A stretch of DNA of 64,000 nucleotides from CBFDBF01 sp050291465 (GTDB taxonomy: Bacteria; Pseudomonadota; Gammaproteobacteria; Chromatiales; Chromatiaceae). A program made the translations under genes and the position numbers. Positions 53,347 to 61,830 of the stretch are shown one piece after another. Below the pieces are notes generated by a model. It ran no database searches, had not been told where the DNA came from, and saw nothing but the letters and a program-made list of their open reading frames with translations. The DNA is taken from contig JBNKJV010000012.1 in NCBI GenBank assembly GCA_050291465.1, positions 32,225 to 96,224 on the forward strand. Reading direction: 5' to 3'. The first letter of the stretch is position 1; every line of letters begins with the position of its first letter.

Positions 53347-53937
53347 TTATTCCTCATCTTTAATCCTGCCCTCTTCACCGGACATGATCCGCAGGATGTT
53401 CTCCCGGTGGCGCCAGAACAGCAGAAGGCTTATCAACCCCTGCATGATGATCAGCTCCGGGTCCGGCCGGAAGATCCAGACCACCAGCGGCGCCAGGGCC
53501 ATGGAGATCAGGGCGGCGAGGGAGGAGATGTTGCCCATCCGGGCGGCGATCAGCCAGATCAGGCCCACGCTGCCGCCGATCTGCCAGCCCAGTCCGAACT
53601 GCACCCCCAACGCGGTGGCCACCCCTTTGCCCCCCTGGAAACGGAAGAAGATCGGAAACAGGTGACCGAGGAAGGCGGCGAGGCCCACCACGGCCAGGGT
53701 CAGGGGTGCGGTCTGCAACAGGTTGGCGATCAGTACCGGCAGGAAACCCTTGAGGCTGTCTCCCAGCAGGGTGATGGCGGCCGCTTTTTTGCCGCCGATA
53801 CGCAGTACGTTGGTGGCCCCCGGGTTGTTGGAGCCCTCGCTGCGCGGGTCGGGCAGCCCCATGAGTTTGCATACGATGACGGCGCTCGAGAGGGAACCGA
53901 GCAGATAGCCGAATACAATGAGCAGGAGATCGATCAT
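53347..53937 (-). CDS. plsY: Glycerol-3-phosphate acyltransferase PlsY
   Basis: 196 residues. Uses acyl-phosphate to acylate glycerol-3-phosphate in the inner membrane. Five or so membrane helices, with the conserved loops 'GYLLGSLSSAVIVCKL', 'DPRSEGSNNPGATNVLRIGG', 'GHLFPIFFRFQGGKGVAT' and the C-terminal 'LLFWRHRENI'. PlsX is not adjacent. Placement next to folB and tsaD is common in gammaproteobacteria. Confidence 0.95.
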   Translation of the reverse strand: MIDLLLIVFGYLLGSLSSAVIVCKLMGLPDPRSEGSNNPGATNVLRIGGKKAAAITLLGDSLKGFLPVLIANLLQTAPLTLAVVGLAAFLGHLFPIFFRFQGGKGVATALGVQFGLGWQIGGSVGLIWLIAARMGNISSLAALISMALAPLVVWIFRPDPELIIMQGLISLLLFWRHRENILRIMSGEEGRIKDEE

Positions 53938-54081
53938 TCTGAGACAGGAGCCTCCCCGGTTATCGTTAGTTATGGTGTGATTGTCGGGGCCGCCCCTTTT
54001 CGGGTCAAGGGAGTTTGTTATTGGCTGTCGCTCTGTTTACCATGGGGCGGGATATTTCGGAATCTTAGTGACCTTATAAAT

Positions 54082-54438
54082 ATGGACATCGTTTTTCTGC
54101 GGGACCTCAAAATAGAAACCGTAATCGGAATCTATGACTGGGAGCGGGAGATCAAACAGACCGTGGTGCTGGATCTGGAGATGGGTGCGGATATTGCCAG
54201 GGCGGCGGCCAGCGACCATATCGACGATACCCTGGATTACAAATCCGTGGCCAAGCGCTTGATCGATTTCGTGGAACAGAGCGAGTTCCAGCTGGTCGAG
54301 ACCCTGGCCGAACGTTGCGCCGAGATTGTACGCCAGGAGTTCGGTGTGCCGTGGGTACGGCTGACCCTGAACAAGATCGGTGCCATACGGGGTGCCCGCG
54401 ATGTGGGTGTGATCATTGAGCGTGGTGAACGTACTTAA
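54082..54438 (+). CDS. folB: Dihydroneopterin aldolase
   Basis: 118 residues from the ATG at 54082; the long upstream in-frame extension is a shadow of plsY. Family features: 'FLRDLKIETVIGIYDWEREI' at the N-terminus with the substrate-binding Glu/Tyr, 'DTLDYKSVAKRLIDFVE', 'LVETLAERCAEIV', and 'LTLNKIGAIRGARDVGVIIER' split around the catalytic Lys. Makes 6-hydroxymethyl-dihydropterin in folate synthesis. Its TAA overlaps the folK ATG by one base, so the two are coupled and the product feeds directly to FolK. Confidence 0.95.
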   Translation: MDIVFLRDLKIETVIGIYDWEREIKQTVVLDLEMGADIARAAASDHIDDTLDYKSVAKRLIDFVEQSEFQLVETLAERCAEIVRQEFGVPWVRLTLNKIGAIRGARDVGVIIERGERT

Positions 54439-54929
54439 TGCCGCGCGTCTGGCTCAGTATCGGCAGCAACCTGGATCGCGAACGGAATATCCGGGGCGCG
54501 GTGCGAGCGCTGCGTGCGGAGTTTCCTGACCTGATTCTTTCCAATGTGTATGAGAGTCCTCCGGTTGGGTTTGAGGGGGCGCTGTTTTACAACCTGGTGG
54601 CGGGGTTCGTCACCGAGCTGCCGGTGGAGCGCCTGGTGGAAAAATTGCGTGCCATTGAGACCGCCCACGGGCGGGAACGGCAGGAGCGGAAGTTTGTCTC
54701 CCGGACCCTGGATATCGATCTGTTGACCTATGGGGACCGGGTTCTTGACCGGGACGGCATCAAATTGCCCCGGGAGGAGATCACCCGCTACTCCTTTGTG
54801 TTGCTGCCTCTTTCCGAGATGGCGGGAGAGGAACGCCACCCGGTGAACGGCAAGAGCTTCCGGGAGCTGTGGCAGGCGTTCGACGCCGGTGAGCAGCCCC
54901 TGTGGCCGTCCGAGTTTCAGCCCGAATAG
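54438..54929 (+). CDS. folK: 2-amino-4-hydroxy-6-hydroxymethyldihydropteridine diphosphokinase (HPPK)
   Basis: 163 residues. Transfers pyrophosphate from ATP to hydroxymethyl-dihydropterin, the step after FolB. Signature 'WLSIGSNLDRERNIRGAVRAL', 'VYESPPVGFEGALFYNLVAG', 'LRAIETAHGRERQERKFVSR' and the magnesium-binding 'RTLDIDLLTYGD' are all intact. It starts within the folB stop codon. Confidence 0.95.
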   Translation: MPRVWLSIGSNLDRERNIRGAVRALRAEFPDLILSNVYESPPVGFEGALFYNLVAGFVTELPVERLVEKLRAIETAHGRERQERKFVSRTLDIDLLTYGDRVLDRDGIKLPREEITRYSFVLLPLSEMAGEERHPVNGKSFRELWQAFDAGEQPLWPSEFQPE

Positions 54930-54959
54930 GGTTGCCGCGAGTAACGTAGGAGTAAAACC

Positions 54960-55223
54960 ATGAGAGCGGTTCTTGTAGTGGTGGGCGCAGTCGTCGGATT
55001 GCTGATAGTACGCGGTTTTTTCTTTGATGCAGCGGAGGAGGTGGCCTGGAGGCTGTTCTGGGAGGCCTTGTTTCGCGGGCATGTGGGCGTGGAAGACCTG
55101 GATAAGGTTTCGGGGACCGCGACCTTTACCAAATCCATGATAGGCCTGGGCGTCGGGGCGGTGGCCGGGTTTTTGGTAAGCACGAAAATGAAGAAAAAAA
55201 GGCGCAAAGGACTGTTCCGGTAA
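54960..55223 (+). CDS. Small membrane protein, unknown function
   Basis: 87 residues with a good AGGAG site, 30 bases after folK. Two hydrophobic segments (residues 2-20 'RAVLVVVGAVVGLLIVRGF' and about 60-76 'SMIGLGVGAVAGFLVST') flank an acidic region, and the end is very basic ('KMKKKRRKGLFR'). Not recognised. Position suggests the folB-folK transcript continues into it. Confidence 0.6.
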   Translation: MRAVLVVVGAVVGLLIVRGFFFDAAEEVAWRLFWEALFRGHVGVEDLDKVSGTATFTKSMIGLGVGAVAGFLVSTKMKKKRRKGLFR

Positions 55224-55331
55224 GGATAGGTCCGCTGTCTTCCCTGGAAGGGGGACGTGGATGGTCTTATTCCTTAATGAGGAAGTACGAGAGAGTGCTC
55301 CTCCCCCTCCCAGGGGGAGTTAGAGGGGGTA

Positions 55332-56087
55332 TCAGTGTTGCGCGCTCCGCCCGCCGTCCACCGCAATCACCTGACCGGTGATATAGTCCGCATCCCGCAC
55401 CAGGAACAGGATGGTGTGAGCGATGTCCTCGGGATTTCCCGGGCGTTTCAGCGCGGTGCGGGACAGTATCTCCTGCTTGGCCTCTTCCGCCAGGCCCCCT
55501 TCCGGCCAGAGGATGGATCCGGGAGCGACGCCGTTGACCCGGATCTCCGGACCCAGTTCCCGCGCCAGGGCCTTGACCATCATGGCGTTGGCCGCCTTTG
55601 CCATGGAATAGACCGGATAGGACTTCAACGGCCGCTCGGCATGGATGTCCACCATGTTGACGATGACGCCGCCCGCCTGCCGCAGCAGCGGGGCGGCGGC
55701 CTGGGCGAGGAAGTAGGGGGCCTTGAGGTTGCTCCCCATCAGGTCGTTCCACTGGGTTTCCGTGGTTTCACCCACGGGGGTGGGATAGAAACTGGAGGCG
55801 TTGTTCACCAGGACATCCAGGCGGCCGCGCCAGGCGCGGATGTTTTCTATCAGCGCGGGGAAGCGGGTGCAGTCCGCGAGATCGGCCTGGAGCAGCAGCA
55901 CCGAATCCGGGCGTTCCCCTTCCAGTTCCTCGGCCAGGGCCCGGGCCTGGGTTTCGGAACTCCGGTAGTGCAGCACCAGGTCCATGCCCGCCCGGTGCAG
56001 GGTGCGGGTGGTCTGGGCGCCGATGCGATGGGCGCCGCCGGTTACCAGCGCCACCTTGCCGGTCAGCGGGGTGCAATTCTCTGCCAC
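55332..56087 (-). CDS. Pteridine reductase (short-chain dehydrogenase, PTR1/FolM-like)
   Basis: 251 residues from the GTG at 56087 with GGAG 7 bases before; the 650-residue open frame running to 57284 is an antisense shadow of the methyltransferase gene. The nucleotide motif 'TGGAHRIG' has the TGxxxRxG form typical of pteridine reductases. 'DVLVNNASSFYPTP' (NNAS), 'YPVYSMAKAANAMM' with the catalytic Tyr-x3-Lys, and 'RVNGVAPGSILWPEG' follow. It likely reduces dihydrobiopterin or dihydrofolate with NADPH. Closeness to folB-folK fits a pterin role. Confidence 0.88.
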   Translation of the reverse strand: MAENCTPLTGKVALVTGGAHRIGAQTTRTLHRAGMDLVLHYRSSETQARALAEELEGERPDSVLLLQADLADCTRFPALIENIRAWRGRLDVLVNNASSFYPTPVGETTETQWNDLMGSNLKAPYFLAQAAAPLLRQAGGVIVNMVDIHAERPLKSYPVYSMAKAANAMMVKALARELGPEIRVNGVAPGSILWPEGGLAEEAKQEILSRTALKRPGNPEDIAHTILFLVRDADYITGQVIAVDGGRSAQH

Positions 56088-56147
56088 GGTTGTTCTCCAG
56101 GATTGGTAAACTCCCACTCTAACTGAAACACCAACAGGGAGAAAACC

Positions 56148-57329
56148 GTGCCGGTATCCATTCCGTCCCATGAACTGCCGGAGCCGGAGCCGGATGCGCG
56201 CCTGCACAGCGAGCACCTGATTCAGGCCATCCGTCAGGAGATCGAGACCCGGGGTGGTGCCGTTCCTTTCGACCGCTATATGGAGATGGTGCTCTATGCC
56301 CCCGGTCTCGGGTACTACACGGCGGGGGCGCGCAAGTTCGGGGCGGCGGGGGATTTCGTTACCGCCCCGGAGATATCCCCCGTATTCGGACGTTGCCTGG
56401 CCCGTCAGGCCCGGCAGGTACTGGCGTCGCTGGGGGACGGGGATCTGCTGGAGTTCGGTGCCGGCACCGGTGCCCTGGCGGCGGATCTGCTGGCGGAACT
56501 GGAGATCCTTGGGTCGCTTCCGGAGCGCTATCTGATCCTGGACGTCAGTCCCGATCTGCAGCAACGTCAGCGTGAGACCGTCGCCGCACGGATCCCCCAC
56601 CTGGCGGAGCGAATCACCTGGCTGCAGGGGTCGCCCCCGGAGGGGTTTCGCGGCCTGGTTGTGGCCAACGAGTTGCTGGACGCCATGCCGGTCCATCGCT
56701 TTCGTGTGGAGCCGGAGGGGATAAGTGAGCAGTATGTGACCTGGCGCGAGGGGCGGTTTCATCTCTGCTGGCAGGCCCCGCTGGAAGCGGAACTGGAACG
56801 GGCGGTCCTGGATCTGCGGATGGAACTGGAGCCGGGCTACGAATCGGAAATCAACCTGCGGGCCCGACCCTGGATGCGGCAGCTGAGCCGGACCCTGGAA
56901 GCCGGTGCTGCAATCCTCATCGATTACGGCTACCCCAGGACGGAGTACTATCACCCGCAACGGGGTGGCGGAACCCTGATGTGTCACTACCGCCACTTCG
57001 CCCATCCCGATCCCCTGGTCTACCCGGGGCTGCAGGATATTACGGCCCATGTGGATTTCACCGCCCTGGCGGAAGCCGCACAGGAGGCGGATCTGACCGT
57101 CGGCGGTTATACCACCCAGGCCTATTTTCTCATGGGTTGCGGGCTGGAGCAGGTGATGGGGTCGCTGGACCCGGGGGACGACGGCGGTTATCTTGATCTG
57201 GTACAGGGGGTGAAGCGGCTCACCCTCCCCACGGAGATGGGAGAGCGTTTCAAGGTATTGGCGCTCACCCGGGGTCTGGAACAACCGCTGGTCGGTTTCG
57301 GCATCAGGGATCTGTGTGAACGGTTATAG
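56148..57329 (+). CDS. MidA/NDUFAF7-family SAM-dependent methyltransferase
   Basis: 393 residues from a GTG at 56148 with GGGAG. Family features: 'VPFDRYMEMVLYAPGLGYYT', 'GDFVTAPEISPVFGRCLARQ', the SAM-binding 'LLEFGAGTGALAADLLAEL', 'VVANELLDAMPVHRF', 'AAILIDYGYPRTEYYHPQRG' and 'GTLMCHYRHFAHPDPLVYPG'. In eukaryotes the relative NDUFAF7 dimethylates an Arg of complex I subunit NDUFS2; the bacterial substrate is not established. It is divergent from the pteridine reductase gene and overlaps the next gene by 14 bases. Confidence 0.9.
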   Translation: MPVSIPSHELPEPEPDARLHSEHLIQAIRQEIETRGGAVPFDRYMEMVLYAPGLGYYTAGARKFGAAGDFVTAPEISPVFGRCLARQARQVLASLGDGDLLEFGAGTGALAADLLAELEILGSLPERYLILDVSPDLQQRQRETVAARIPHLAERITWLQGSPPEGFRGLVVANELLDAMPVHRFRVEPEGISEQYVTWREGRFHLCWQAPLEAELERAVLDLRMELEPGYESEINLRARPWMRQLSRTLEAGAAILIDYGYPRTEYYHPQRGGGTLMCHYRHFAHPDPLVYPGLQDITAHVDFTALAEAAQEADLTVGGYTTQAYFLMGCGLEQVMGSLDPGDDGGYLDLVQGVKRLTLPTEMGERFKVLALTRGLEQPLVGFGIRDLCERL

Positions 57330-58029
57330 ATTTGTTCTGGTTACGCTGCTGCTGTGGTTCACCGCGTCGGGGTGCACCCCGACGGCCACTCGGCAGTCCA
57401 CGGTAAAGGCGCGTCCCTTCGACGTGGAGCAGCTGGTCAAGAGCGACGCGGATCTGATTATGGAGATTCAGATCAACTACTCCATGGAGTATCTCAAGCT
57501 GCTGATGGAGAAACTCTATCGGCGCAATCCAAAGGAGTGGCGCAAGGGCGGAAGTCGTTCATTGACGGACGCCGTATCCCGGGTGTTCGGTCCCCGACGC
57601 CCGGCGGTGTTCCCGGAACTGCAAGGCAACCGTTCCATAAGCAGCATGCGTCTCGCCTTTGATGAACAGTACCGGGGTGACCGGGTGCTGGCGCTGGTGG
57701 AGGGGCTGCGGGGGATGATTCTCGACTCCTACAACGGCAAACGGGTGTTGTATATCCTCGACGAACTGGATCCCCAGAAGCTCTATCTCGGGGCACGCAA
57801 CATCGAGATCGCCATTTGGAAACTCACCCACGACCGCGATAGTCAGGGGCAACTGTTTCTTATCAGCAACGAAACCTCGGGTCCGATCCGCAACCTCAGT
57901 TTCGAGCGTCTGTTCGGTAAGCTGATCGCGTTGCAGGACAGCTCGGCGCGGATCGTTGCGGAGAGCACCAACCGGCGCATAAAGAATGTTATTCAGTCGG
58001 TGGCGCAGGCGGTGTTTTTCCCTATTTAG
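57316..58029 (+). CDS. Predicted lipoprotein of unknown function
   Basis: 237 residues from a GTG at 57316, overlapping the methyltransferase gene. A signal peptide ends in a lipobox 'ASGC' (Cys20). The mature part is mostly helical and charged, with 'LMEKLYRRNPKEWRKGG', 'DAVSRVFGPRRPAVFPELQG' and 'LYILDELDPQKLYLGARNIE'. I do not recognise the family. The overlap suggests co-expression with MidA, but no functional link is known. Confidence 0.65.
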   Translation: MNGYRFVLVTLLLWFTASGCTPTATRQSTVKARPFDVEQLVKSDADLIMEIQINYSMEYLKLLMEKLYRRNPKEWRKGGSRSLTDAVSRVFGPRRPAVFPELQGNRSISSMRLAFDEQYRGDRVLALVEGLRGMILDSYNGKRVLYILDELDPQKLYLGARNIEIAIWKLTHDRDSQGQLFLISNETSGPIRNLSFERLFGKLIALQDSSARIVAESTNRRIKNVIQSVAQAVFFPI

Positions 58030-58096
58030 GGTGATAGGGTTGGGTCCTGCCCTACCATTTACCTAAATCACGGTAACCAAGCGTACACAATAGAGA

Positions 58097-59137
58097 TCAA
58101 ACCGCCGGCAACTCCTCCAACGACCAGCGCGCCCGAACCCCGAACAGCAACGGTTCCCGCTGGCCCGCCTGCAATCTCTGCCAACCCACGTAGGCGATCA
58201 TGGCGCCGTTGTCGGTGCAGAACTCCGGTCGCGGATAGAACACCTCCACCCCCTCCTTCGCCATGGCCTCCCGGATGCGCTCCCGCAGCCTGCGGTTGGC
58301 GCTGACCCCGCCGGCGAGCACCAGCCGCGCCGCCGCGGTTTCACGCACCGCGCGCCGGCACTTGATCACCATGGTATCCACCACCGCCTCCTCGAAGGCG
58401 CGGGCGATATCCGCCCGGGTCTGCGCGGCCGTTGCGGCATCCACCGCGGAGTCCTCCGGCAGGGTCTCGCGCAGGGTGTTGAGGGCGAAGGTCTTGAGCC
58501 CGCTGAAACTGAAATCCAGCCCCGGCCGGTCGGTCATGGGCCGGGGAAAGCGAAAGTGCTCCGGATCCCCCTGCTCCGCCAGCCGCGCCAGCTCGGGACC
58601 GCCGGGATAGGGCAGCCCCAGAAGCTTGGCGGTCTTATCAAAGGCCTCCCCCGCGGCATCGTCAAGGGACTCGCCCAGCATGCGGTAGCGTCCCACCCCC
58701 TGCACCTCCACCAGCTGGGTGTGCCCTCCGGAGACCAGCAGCGCCACGAACGGGAACTCCGGCCCCTGTTCCTCCAGCATGGGGGCCAACAGATGGCCTT
58801 CCATATGGTGCACCGCCAGGGCCGGCACCCCCAGCGCCCAGGCCAGGCTGCGTCCGATAGCGGCACCCACCAGCAGCGCCCCCACCAGGCCCGGCCCGCC
58901 GGTATAGGCCACGCCGTCGATATCCTCCCGCCGCAGTCCCGCCTGAAGCAGGGCCTCTTCCAGCAGCGGCAGGGTCTTGCGCACATGGTCCCGGGAGGCC
59001 AGCTCCGGCACCACCCCGCCGAATTCGGCATGCACTTCCACCTGGCTGTAGACCTGGTGCGCCACCAGTCCCCGGTCGCCGTCGTAGATGGCGATCCCGG
59101 TCTCGTCGCAGGATGTCTCTATCCCAAGGACCCGCAT
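58097..59137 (-). CDS. tsaD: tRNA N6-adenosine threonylcarbamoyltransferase
   Basis: 346 residues. Transfers threonylcarbamoyl to A37 of ANN-decoding tRNAs with TsaB/TsaE. Signature: 'LGIETSCDETGIAIYD', 'GGVVPELASRDH', metal ligands His111 and His115 in 'HHMEGHLLAP', 'LLVSGGHTQLV', 'DDAAGEAFDKTAKLLGLPYP', 'LVLAGGVSANRRLR' and 'FCTDNGAMIAYVG' with the third metal ligand Asp. It is divergent from rpsU, the standard arrangement. Confidence 0.97.
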   Translation of the reverse strand: MRVLGIETSCDETGIAIYDGDRGLVAHQVYSQVEVHAEFGGVVPELASRDHVRKTLPLLEEALLQAGLRREDIDGVAYTGGPGLVGALLVGAAIGRSLAWALGVPALAVHHMEGHLLAPMLEEQGPEFPFVALLVSGGHTQLVEVQGVGRYRMLGESLDDAAGEAFDKTAKLLGLPYPGGPELARLAEQGDPEHFRFPRPMTDRPGLDFSFSGLKTFALNTLRETLPEDSAVDAATAAQTRADIARAFEEAVVDTMVIKCRRAVRETAAARLVLAGGVSANRRLRERIREAMAKEGVEVFYPRPEFCTDNGAMIAYVGWQRLQAGQREPLLFGVRARWSLEELPAV

Positions 59138-59173
59138 CGGCCTAGACCCCGCCTATAAATAGAATATGTTTCT

Positions 59174-59202
59174 TTGCAAAGCACTGCATATACCAGTAAA
59201 AT
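59174..59202 (+). promoter_or_regulatory. Candidate sigma-70 promoter of the rpsU-yqeY-dnaG-rpoD operon
   Basis: TTGCAA (59174-59179) and TAAAAT (59197-59202) with the ideal 17-base spacing, 43 bases before the rpsU ATG. The -10 matches consensus at five of six positions. Confidence 0.6.
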
Positions 59203-59245
59203 CCCCGCCTTTCGGTTTTAGGTTATTCCTGACTTGAGGTAACAA

Positions 59246-59461
59246 ATGCCCTTCGTACGCGTTAAAGAGAACGAGCCGTTTGAAATCGCCATGCGCCGCT
59301 TCAAGCGCTCCTGTGAAAAGGCCGGCATCCTCGCCGAGGTCCGTCGCCGTGAATTCTACGAGAAACCCACCACCGAGCGTAAGCGCAAGGCCGCCGCGGC
59401 GGTTAAGCGCCACATGAAGAAGGTACAACGCGAAAACCGGCGCTGGGAACGCCAGTACTGA
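59246..59461 (+). CDS. rpsU: 30S ribosomal protein S21
   Basis: 71 residues, the usual gammaproteobacterial length. 'PFVRVKENEPFEIAMRRFKR' at the N-terminus, 'CEKAGILAEVRRREFYEKPT' in the middle, and a very basic C-terminus. A TTGAGGTAAC site precedes the ATG. It leads the macromolecular synthesis operon (rpsU, yqeY, dnaG, rpoD). Confidence 0.97.
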   Translation: MPFVRVKENEPFEIAMRRFKRSCEKAGILAEVRRREFYEKPTTERKRKAAAAVKRHMKKVQRENRRWERQY

Positions 59462-59507
59462 TCTTAGCAGTATCCCCTACCGCACCGTAAGCAAAATCCC
59501 TTCGCCC

Positions 59508-59951
59508 ATGCTGAAACAACGCATCCAGGACGACATGAAGGGCGCCATGAAGGGTGGCGATAAGCGCACCCTGGGCGTCATTCGCCTGATCCTGGCCGCC
59601 GTCAAACAGCGGGAGGTGGACGAACGGATCGAGCTCGACGATGCCCAGGTGCTCTCGGTCCTGGACAAGATGGTGAAGCAGCGCCGGGACTCCATCGCCC
59701 AGTATGAGGCGGCCGGACGCCAGGAGCTCGCGGATCAGGAGCAGTTCGAGATCGGGGTGTTGCAGACCTATCTGCCGGAGGCGCTCTCCGAGGAAGAGAT
59801 CGCCGGCCTGGTGGATGAGGCCATTACCGCCGCCGGCGCCGAGTCCATGCGGGACATGGGCAAGGTGATGGGGCAACTGAAACCGAAACTGCAGGGCCGC
59901 GCCGACATAGGCGCCGTCAGCGCCCTGGTCAAAGAGAAGCTCGGCGGCTGA
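59508..59951 (+). CDS. yqeY: GatB/YqeY domain protein
   Basis: 147 residues. Begins 'LKQRIQDDMKGAMKGGDK', with 'LGVIRLILAAVKQREVDERI', 'VLDKMVKQRRDSIAQYEAAG', 'LQTYLPEALSEEEI' and 'DMGKVMGQLKPKLQGRADIG'. It is homologous to the tail domain of the tRNA amidotransferase subunit GatB, but stands alone and has no known catalysis. Its place between rpsU and dnaG is common in proteobacteria. Confidence 0.95.
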   Translation: MLKQRIQDDMKGAMKGGDKRTLGVIRLILAAVKQREVDERIELDDAQVLSVLDKMVKQRRDSIAQYEAAGRQELADQEQFEIGVLQTYLPEALSEEEIAGLVDEAITAAGAESMRDMGKVMGQLKPKLQGRADIGAVSALVKEKLGG

Positions 59952-59994
59952 ATCCGTCGGCCTGTCGCCACCGCCGTTGGTGTAAGCTTATGCC

Positions 59995-61725
59995 ATGGCC
60001 GGTAGAATCCCCCCCCAATTCATCGACGAACTGCTGAACCGGGTCGACATCGTCGACCTGATAAACAGCCGCGTCGCGCTCAAAAAGACCGGCAAGGACT
60101 ATCAGGCCTGTTGCCCCTTCCACGACGAGAAGACCCCCTCCTTCACCGTCAGCCGTGACAAACAGTTCTACCACTGCTTCGGCTGCGGCGCCCACGGCAC
60201 CGCCATCGGGTTCCTCATGGAGTACGACCACATGGGGTTCGTGGAAGTGGTGGAAGAGCTGGCCCAGCGGGAGGGAATAGAGGTCCCGCGGGAGGGGGGC
60301 GACACCCCCGGACCCGACTACCGCCCCCTGTACGAGACCCTGGAAGAGGCGGCGCGGTTCTACCGCTGGCAGCTGCGCAAGCACCCCGAGGCGCAACGCG
60401 CCGTCGACTACCTGAAGGGGCGCGGCCTGAGCGGGGAGATCAGCGCCGAGTTCGGCATCGGTTTCGCCCCGCCCGGCTGGGACGCCCTGCTCAACCATCT
60501 GGGCGGCGATGAAGACGGCCTGAAGCGGCTCCGCACCGCCGGCATGGTCTCCGAGCCGGAAGGTAAATGCTACGACCGCTTCCGGGACCGTATCATGTTC
60601 CCCATCCGCGACCGGCGGGGACGCACCATCGCCTTCGGCGGCAGGATCATCGGCGACGGCAAACCCAAGTACCTCAACTCCCCGGAGACCCCCTTGTTCC
60701 ACAAGGGCCGGGAACTCTACGGCCTGTTCGAGGCCCGCAAGGCCCTGAAGCAGATCGACCGCTTGCTGGTGGTGGAAGGCTATATGGATGTGGTGGCCCT
60801 GGCGCAGTTCGGCATCCGCTACGGGGTGGCCACCCTCGGCACCGCCACCACCGCCGACCACCTGGAGCTGCTGTTCCGCACCGTCCCGGAGGTGGTGTTC
60901 TGTTTTGACGGCGACCGGGCCGGCCGGGACGCGGGCTGGAAGGCCCTGAACACCGCCCTGCCCCTGATGCGCGACGGGCGGGAGGTGCGCTTTCTGTTTC
61001 TTCCCGAGGGGGAAGACCCGGACACCATGATCCGCAAGGAGGGGGCCGAGGCCTTCGAGAACCGGGTCCGGGACTCCCTGCCCCTCTCCCGTTTCCTCTT
61101 CGACCACCTCACGCAACAGGTGGACATGGCGACGCCGGCCGGCCGCGCCAAGCTGTCGGAACTGGCCGCCCCGCTGCTGGACCGACTGCCGAACGGGGTG
61201 TTTCAGGCCCTGATGCGCAAGGATCTCAACGATCTGGTGGGGATCGAGGTGGCCCCCCGCCGCGAGCAGGCGGCACCCCCAAAAAAGCGCCCCCTGCTGA
61301 AAGGGGCGAAACAGACCATGACCCCCCTGCGCCTGGCCGTCACCCTGCTGTTGAAGAATCCGCAGCTGGCCCTGCTCCCGGATCTGCCCGCCGATTGGCG
61401 TCAGCTGGATTCCGAAGGCGTCACACTTCTGGCCGAAATGCTTGATTTGGTAGGGAACCAACCCCATCTAACCGCTGCCCAACTGATCGAACGCTGGCAC
61501 GACCGGGAGCAGTACCGTTATCTGAACCGGCTCTCGGGCACCGACCTGCCCATCCCCGAGGAGGGCATGGAGGCTGAGTTCCGGGGCGTTCTGGCACGGC
61601 TGGAGCAGCAGCTCAGGGAAGAGGAGCTGGCACGACTCCTGGACAAGGCGGATGAGGAAGGCCTGAGCGGCGACGAGAAACTGCGGCTCAAGCACCTGCT
61701 CGCCGGGGAAGCGCGGCAGGTGTGA
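59995..61725 (+). CDS. dnaG: DNA primase
   Basis: 576 residues. CHC2 zinc finger with Cys40, His43, Cys61 and Cys64 ('CPFHDEKTPSF', 'HCFGCGAHG'). The catalytic core shows 'RIMFPIRDRRGRTIAFGGRI' and the TOPRIM acidic residues in 'LLVVEGYMDVVALAQFG' and 'VVFCFDGDRAGRDAGWKAL'. The C-terminal DnaB-interaction domain begins near residue 440 and is somewhat divergent. It synthesises RNA primers at the replication fork. Length is normal. Confidence 0.97.
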   Translation: MAGRIPPQFIDELLNRVDIVDLINSRVALKKTGKDYQACCPFHDEKTPSFTVSRDKQFYHCFGCGAHGTAIGFLMEYDHMGFVEVVEELAQREGIEVPREGGDTPGPDYRPLYETLEEAARFYRWQLRKHPEAQRAVDYLKGRGLSGEISAEFGIGFAPPGWDALLNHLGGDEDGLKRLRTAGMVSEPEGKCYDRFRDRIMFPIRDRRGRTIAFGGRIIGDGKPKYLNSPETPLFHKGRELYGLFEARKALKQIDRLLVVEGYMDVVALAQFGIRYGVATLGTATTADHLELLFRTVPEVVFCFDGDRAGRDAGWKALNTALPLMRDGREVRFLFLPEGEDPDTMIRKEGAEAFENRVRDSLPLSRFLFDHLTQQVDMATPAGRAKLSELAAPLLDRLPNGVFQALMRKDLNDLVGIEVAPRREQAAPPKKRPLLKGAKQTMTPLRLAVTLLLKNPQLALLPDLPADWRQLDSEGVTLLAEMLDLVGNQPHLTAAQLIERWHDREQYRYLNRLSGTDLPIPEEGMEAEFRGVLARLEQQLREEELARLLDKADEEGLSGDEKLRLKHLLAGEARQV

Positions 61726-61830
61726 TTCTGCCCCCTAAATCAACCCCCCGGGTGGCTAAAAAACCGTACGCATGCTATATTTGTCTGCTTTACGTTTGCG
61801 CAATTACACCTAACCGAACAACGTCGCAAT

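Noticed and set aside
53407..54438. A 343-codon frame that includes folB
   Set aside because: The first two thirds run antisense to plsY; folB homology begins at the ATG at 54082.
55332..57284. A 650-codon open frame on the minus strand
   Set aside because: Only the part up to 56087 has homology (pteridine reductase) and a ribosome site; the rest is antisense to the methyltransferase gene.
59929..61467. A 512-codon open frame antisense to dnaG
   Set aside because: Shadow of dnaG with no recognisable motif or ribosome site.
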